The notes below the pieces were generated by a model, which was given only the letters and a program-made list of their open reading frames with translations, was not told the DNA's origin and did no database searches. From Nocardioides sp. (GTDB taxonomy: Bacteria; Actinomycetota; Actinomycetes; Propionibacteriales; Nocardioidaceae): a DNA stretch of 36,069 bases. Both the position numbers and the translations under genes were made by a program. Where the stretch lies: NCBI RefSeq assembly GCF_004803405.1, contig NZ_SSXI01000254.1:1-36069 (forward strand), read 5' to 3'. Shown one piece after another: positions 32,164 through 36,069 of the stretch (positions are counted from its first letter, which is position 1; each line of letters begins with the position of its first letter).

Positions 32164-32277
32164 TCAGCCCTGACGCTGCTTGTGGCGGGGGTTCTCGCAG
32201 ATCACCATGACGCGGCCGTGGCGACGGATCACCTTGCACTTGTCACAGATCGGCTTGACGCTCGGGTTGACCTTCAT
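32164..32277 (-). CDS. rpmJ: 50S ribosomal protein L36
   Basis: 37 residues, [20 protein letters not shown], then [17 protein letters not shown]. The zinc ligands Cys11, Cys14, Cys27 and His32 are present, so this is the zinc-containing form. Coding is exact from ATG 32277 to TGA 32164. It lies 33 bases downstream of infA, the usual order. Confidence 0.97.
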   Translation of the reverse strand: MKVNPSVKPICDKCKVIRRHGRVMVICENPRHKQRQG

Positions 32278-32310
32278 GTCAGCCCTTTCTTGCTCGCGGC
32301 TTCGGGGTGG

Positions 32311-32532
32311 TTACTTGTAGCGGTAGACGATGCGACCTCGGGAGAGGTCGTACGGCGAGAGCTCCACCACCACCCGGTCCTCGGGGAGGATCCGGATGTA
32401 GTGCTGACGCATCTTGCCGCTGATGTGAGCCAGCACCTTGTGCCCGTTGCTCAGCTCCACGCGGAACATGGCGTTCGGAAGGGCCTCCACGACGGAGCCC
32501 TCCATCTCGATGACGCCTTCCTTCTTGGCCAT
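32311..32532 (-). CDS. infA: Translation initiation factor IF-1
   Basis: 73 residues, [40 protein letters not shown], and ending [12 protein letters not shown]. An OB-fold protein that binds the A site during initiation. It is the first gene of the operon here; adk and map, which commonly precede it, are not upstream. In their place are about 280 bases and a luciferase-like oxidoreductase on the same strand. The promoter should lie at 32533-32816, where a TAAACT box on the minus strand near 32734 is the best but weak candidate. Confidence 0.98.
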   Translation of the reverse strand: MAKKEGVIEMEGSVVEALPNAMFRVELSNGHKVLAHISGKMRQHYIRILPEDRVVVELSPYDLSRGRIVYRYK

Positions 32533-32816
32533 GTCTCACAATCTGCTAGGGAACTTGTCTGTCTACCGGTGGCCCGGGAACCTCCGCCCCCGGTGGGGCG
32601 GTGGACCTCGTGAAATCGTGTCCTGGGCCTCCCCCGGAACGCGCGGTCCTATGCTCTTGAGAGCACGAGACCGGTGCGAACCGGCAGCCGCGAGGCACCA
32701 CGGCACGGACCCACGTTGGGCCGACACGCCAGTTTAGTCCTAGTCCGGATCGAACTCCCAATCCGTGGTCTCGTGACGCCGGCCGCGCGACCTCCTCAAC
32801 CTCCTCGACCTCCCGG

Positions 32817-33851
32817 TCAGGACGCGAGCAGCTCCAGGGTCCGTTCCCGCGCCGGGGCGGCGCCGGGCTCGCCACCCGCGAAGGCCCCGCCCACGGGGTT
32901 CACCATCACCTCGTCGACATCGTACGACGCGGCCAGCGACTCGAGGTGAGCGCGGGCCGAGGCGGGGTCGCCGATCACCCAGCGGCGTCGCATCGCCTCG
33001 ACCAGCTCCGCGTGCCCGGCAGGCAGGCCGTCGGCCACCAGCTTCTCCGCCTCCTCGACCAGCAGCTGTGCCGCCAGCGGCTGGCCCGTGCGCAGCGCGA
33101 CCATCTGGAGCAGCTGCGGCAGCGCCTGGCGCTCGGCCTCCTCGGCGGTCGGCGCGACCGAGGCGTTGACGGTGAGGAAGGTCCGCGGCTCAGCGAGGGC
33201 GGGCGAGGCCTGGAAGCCGGAACGGTACAGCTCGAGCGCCTCCGTGGTCCCGGAGCCGGAGAAGTGGTGCGCGAAGACGTAGGGCAGGCCCTTCTCGGCG
33301 GCCAGGCGCGCGGAGTAGTCCGAGGAGCCGAGGAGCCAGATCTCGGGGACCGAGCGGGCCGCCGGCGTCGCCTTGAGGACGTGGGACCGACCGTGAAGGG
33401 CCAGCCCGACGCCGGTCGGCTCCATCATCGCGACCACGTTGTCGACGTACTCCGGGAACCGTGTGACGACCTCGTCGCTCACGCCACCGGCCCCGTGGCG
33501 CAGCGCCCAGCTGGTCACCGGGTCGGTCCCCGGCGCGCGACCGATGCCGAGGTCGATCCGGCCGGGGAACGCGGCCTCGAGCAGCGCGAACTGCTCGGCC
33601 ACGACCAGCGGTGCGTGGTTGGGCAGCATCACGCCGCCGGAGCCGACCCGGATCCGCTCGGTCACGGACGCGACCAGCCCGATCAGCACCGGTGGGCTGG
33701 TCGCGGCGACCGCCGGCATGTTGTGGTGCTCGGCCAGCCAGTAGCGGCGGTACCCGAGCCGGTCGGCGGCGCGGGCGAGGGAGAGTGAGGCGGCGACGGC
33801 GTCCCCGGTGGCCTGGTCGGTGCGGACCGGGACGAGGTCGAGGACAGACAT
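32817..33851 (-). CDS. LLM-class flavin-dependent oxidoreductase (luciferase-like)
   Basis: About 344 residues. The bacterial-luciferase fold begins [20 protein letters not shown] with [60 protein letters not shown], and [17 protein letters not shown]. This is the MsnO8-type LLM family. Such enzymes use FMNH2 or F420 and O2; the substrate cannot be read. An in-frame ATG at 33866 (MTALTM) is an alternative start: a GGGGG run touches that ATG but is better spaced for 33851. The start of the FHA-ABC gene's coding region lies upstream on the same strand, and its stop is about 50 bases away. Confidence 0.87.
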   Translation of the reverse strand: MSVLDLVPVRTDQATGDAVAASLSLARAADRLGYRRYWLAEHHNMPAVAATSPPVLIGLVASVTERIRVGSGGVMLPNHAPLVVAEQFALLEAAFPGRIDLGIGRAPGTDPVTSWALRHGAGGVSDEVVTRFPEYVDNVVAMMEPTGVGLALHGRSHVLKATPAARSVPEIWLLGSSDYSARLAAEKGLPYVFAHHFSGSGTTEALELYRSGFQASPALAEPRTFLTVNASVAPTAEEAERQALPQLLQMVALRTGQPLAAQLLVEEAEKLVADGLPAGHAELVEAMRRRWVIGDPASARAHLESLAASYDVDEVMVNPVGGAFAGGEPGAAPARERTLELLAS

Positions 33852-33907
33852 GGTGAGCGCAGTCATCCCCCGCACAAGGCGCTGGGACGCGCGGGCATTC
33901 CCCGCGC

Positions 33908-36069
33908 CTAGTCCTCGGAGGTGGCGCTCCTCCTGACCAGGAGCAGGCCGACCACGAAAGAGACCAGGCACAGCACGCCGAGCACACCCAGGTCCATGAC
34001 GTAGTGGCCGGCACCACCGAGGGCGATCCAGTCCTCCTCGTCGGTGCCCTCGGTCTCGCGGACCAGGTCCATCGCGGACGCGGACGCCGCGTAGCCCCAG
34101 CGCGACGGCGAGAGCCACGCGATCTGCTCGAGCACGGGCCGGCCCGCGATCTCGAAGAGCGCACCGGACAGGACCAGCTGCAGCATCACCAGGCCGACCA
34201 GGGCGGGCATCGTCTGCTCGCTGCTCGTGACCAGCGCGGACAGGGCCAGGCCGATGACCACCATCGTGAAGGCGAGGGCGGCGATCGCGATCGCGACGCG
34301 GAGGGTGCCGAGGCCTCCGTCGGCACCGGGCAGGCCCACCGTGGCGAGGAACGTGACCACCAGGCCCTGCAGGAACGCGGCGGTGCCGAGGACCACCACC
34401 TTGCTGGTGAAGTACACACCGGGCGAGAGGCCGACGGCGTACTCACGCTTGAAGATGGGTCGCTCCCCCACCAGCTCGCGGATCGCCAGCGCGGTGCCCA
34501 TCAGGCAGGCGGCGACGATCAGGACGATCAGGCGCTGGGAGGCCTCCCCCGTCGCGAAGGAGTCCACGACAGTGCCGTCGGGCAGGGTCCGCCGGGTTCG
34601 GGACTCATCCAAGGAGAGACCGTTGCTGCCCGGCACCAGCCGGCTGAGTCCACCCAGGATGAGTGGCAGCAGCAGGAGCATGCCGAGGAGCAGCCTGTCG
34701 GCGAGCACGACCGCGAGGTTCCGCTTGACCAGGGTCGAGAGCTGGCGGGTCACCGACTGCCGTGGAGGGGCCGGTACGGCGGCGGCGTAGGACTGCCGTG
34801 CCATCGACGAGGTGTCCACGGCGTGCTGTGGCACCGGGATCCGCTGCCACAGGTCCGGATCGTCGAGCAGGTCGAAGACCTCGGGGTAGTTGGACCTGCC
34901 GAAGTGCGCGAGCACGCCGTCGGGCGGCCCGAAGTAGGCGATCCGGCCTCCGGGGGCCAGCACCAGCACGTCGTCGCACACGTCCAGCGCGAGCACCGAG
35001 TGGGTGACCACCATGACCACGCGGCCGTCGTCGGCGAGGCTGCGGAGCTGGCGCATCACCTCCAGGTCGAGGCCCGGGTCGAGGCCCGAGGTCGGCTCGT
35101 CGAGGAAGAGCAGCGGCGGCGCGGTGAGGAGCTCGGTGGCGATCGAGACCCGCTTGCGCTGTCCGCCCGAGAGCTGGGTGCCGATCCGGTTGTCGAGGCG
35201 CTGGACCAGCTGGAGCTGGCTGGCCACGTGGTGGACCCGCGCGTCCCATTCCTGCGCCGTCGTGTCGGGCGGCAGCCGCAGCTGAGCCGCGAAGCGCAGG
35301 CCCTGCCGGACCCTCAGCTGCGGGTGCAGGATGTCCTGCTGCGGCACCAGGCCGATCTGGAACCGGAGCTGGGCGTAGTGCTGGTAGAGGTCGTGTCCCT
35401 GCCAGATCACCCGGCCGTGGCTGGCCGGCTTGAGGCCGGTGAGCGCTCCGAGCAGTGTCGACTTGCCGGCACCCGATGGTCCGATGACGGCCGTCAGGCT
35501 GCGCGGCTTCAGCTGGAACGAGATGTTCTCGATCAGCCGCTTCCCGCCGGCGACGACCTGGGTCAGCCCGTCGGCGTACAGCGTGAACTCGTGGGCCGTC
35601 GCGGAGGCGACGAGCTGGTGACCGTCCCAGCGGAAGGTCTGGTTGCCGAAGATGACCTCGGAGCCGACGGCGAGCTGGATGGCGCCCTCGAGGCGATGGC
35701 CGTTGACGAAGGTGCCGTTGAACGAGCCCAGGTCGTGGAGCACTGCGAGCGTGGTGGCCGTCGGCGGATCGAGCCGCGCGTGGCGACGACTCACCAGCGG
35801 GTCGTCGAGCACGATGTCGTTGGTGTGCTCGCGCCCGATGCTGAGGGTGCGACCGGCCTGGACCTGCTGCGGCAGCACGATCGAGTGGCCGTGCGGGAGC
35901 TGGCCGGGCGGCAGGGCACCGGCGGGGCGCCACGCATCCTGGGGAGCTGCGCCTGCCGGGAGCTGCGGCGGCGGCAGGTCCTTCCAGAAGTCACCGCCCA
36001 GACCCGGCTCCTGGCGCGGCTGGGCCTGGAACTGGGGGACGGGTCGGGACGCCGGGAGCGGCGCCGCCG
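33908..36069 (-). CDS. FHA-domain ABC transporter, ATPase-permease fusion (5' end outside the window)
   Basis: At least 720 residues, open to the right edge. From the edge inward: a Pro/Gln-rich linker ([16 protein letters not shown]), an FHA domain ([37 protein letters not shown]) that binds phosphothreonine, a nucleotide-binding domain with Walker A GPSGAGKS, signature [12 protein letters not shown] and Walker [14 protein letters not shown], then an ABC-2 membrane domain ([80 protein letters not shown] and a final [20 protein letters not shown]). This is the architecture of M. tuberculosis Rv1747, an exporter controlled by Ser/Thr kinases such as PknF; Rv1747 has a second, more N-terminal FHA domain that may lie beyond the edge. 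Phospho-dependent control is inferred from the domain. Confidence 0.9.
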   Translation of the reverse strand, partial: AAPLPASRPVPQFQAQPRQEPGLGGDFWKDLPPPQLPAGAAPQDAWRPAGALPPGQLPHGHSIVLPQQVQAGRTLSIGREHTNDIVLDDPLVSRRHARLDPPTATTLAVLHDLGSFNGTFVNGHRLEGAIQLAVGSEVIFGNQTFRWDGHQLVASATAHEFTLYADGLTQVVAGGKRLIENISFQLKPRSLTAVIGPSGAGKSTLLGALTGLKPASHGRVIWQGHDLYQHYAQLRFQIGLVPQQDILHPQLRVRQGLRFAAQLRLPPDTTAQEWDARVHHVASQLQLVQRLDNRIGTQLSGGQRKRVSIATELLTAPPLLFLDEPTSGLDPGLDLEVMRQLRSLADDGRVVMVVTHSVLALDVCDDVLVLAPGGRIAYFGPPDGVLAHFGRSNYPEVFDLLDDPDLWQRIPVPQHAVDTSSMARQSYAAAVPAPPRQSVTRQLSTLVKRNLAVVLADRLLLGMLLLLPLILGGLSRLVPGSNGLSLDESRTRRTLPDGTVVDSFATGEASQRLIVLIVAACLMGTALAIRELVGERPIFKREYAVGLSPGVYFTSKVVVLGTAAFLQGLVVTFLATVGLPGADGGLGTLRVAIAIAALAFTMVVIGLALSALVTSSEQTMPALVGLVMLQLVLSGALFEIAGRPVLEQIAWLSPSRWGYAASASAMDLVRETEGTDEEDWIALGGAGHYVMDLGVLGVLCLVSFVVGLLLVRRSATSED

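Overview
The window is high-GC actinobacterial chromosome. Its core genes look like Nocardioides and relatives (Nocardioidaceae): the infA-rpmJ-rpsM-rpsK-rpsD-rpoA-rplQ operon, an L17 with a long Ala/Glu-rich tail, an FHA-ABC fusion like mycobacterial Rv1747, and genes started from TAGCGT -10 boxes without a leader. The family is inferred from protein style, not from a marker search.

Layout. (1) 1-5.5 kb: formate dehydrogenase debris and an intact FdsD-like delta subunit, a succinyl-CoA synthetase pair (sucC-sucD, minus strand), a decayed IS3-type transposase, a 47-codon gene and an FCD-type GntR regulator. FDH, succinyl-CoA ligase and an FCD regulator together fit a formate or oxalate catabolic locus (inference). 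(2) 5.5-9.4 kb: Nudix and LysE fragments, then a 1,111-residue protein whose N-terminus carries the LQRLAGNAA-type motif seen in proteins linked to extracellular contractile injection systems (eCIS). A long Ala/Glu/Gln-rich helical region, a hydrophobic block and an unrecognised C-terminal domain follow. No eCIS structural gene is in the window. This is the best candidate for undescribed biology.

(3) 9.53-22.97 kb: a probable integrated island. Its ends are imperfect direct repeats of the 3' end of ychF, and the intact ychF starts at the right repeat. Inside are an MFS fragment, a flavin monooxygenase with a membrane protein, a secreted LVIVD/PA-domain protein, an AbiTii fragment, a tRNA 3'-end fragment, a DrrAB-type ABC exporter, a CpaF ATPase fragment, a mannitol PTS operon with a DeoR regulator and a divergent zinc dehydrogenase, and a truncated TraA/MobF relaxase. 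Working metabolic and export genes thus lie among remains of conjugative or phage-like elements. No integrase was recognised.

(4) 22.95-36.07 kb: ordinary core genome with ychF, a small membrane protein, a secreted astacin/matrixin-like protease, xthA, a small membrane protein, a YciO-type Sua5 protein, ispH, the ribosomal-rpoA operon, a luciferase-like oxidoreductase, and the FHA-ABC transporter running off the right edge.

Positions, motifs and repeats were read by eye. Family names rest on recognised motifs, not database searches.
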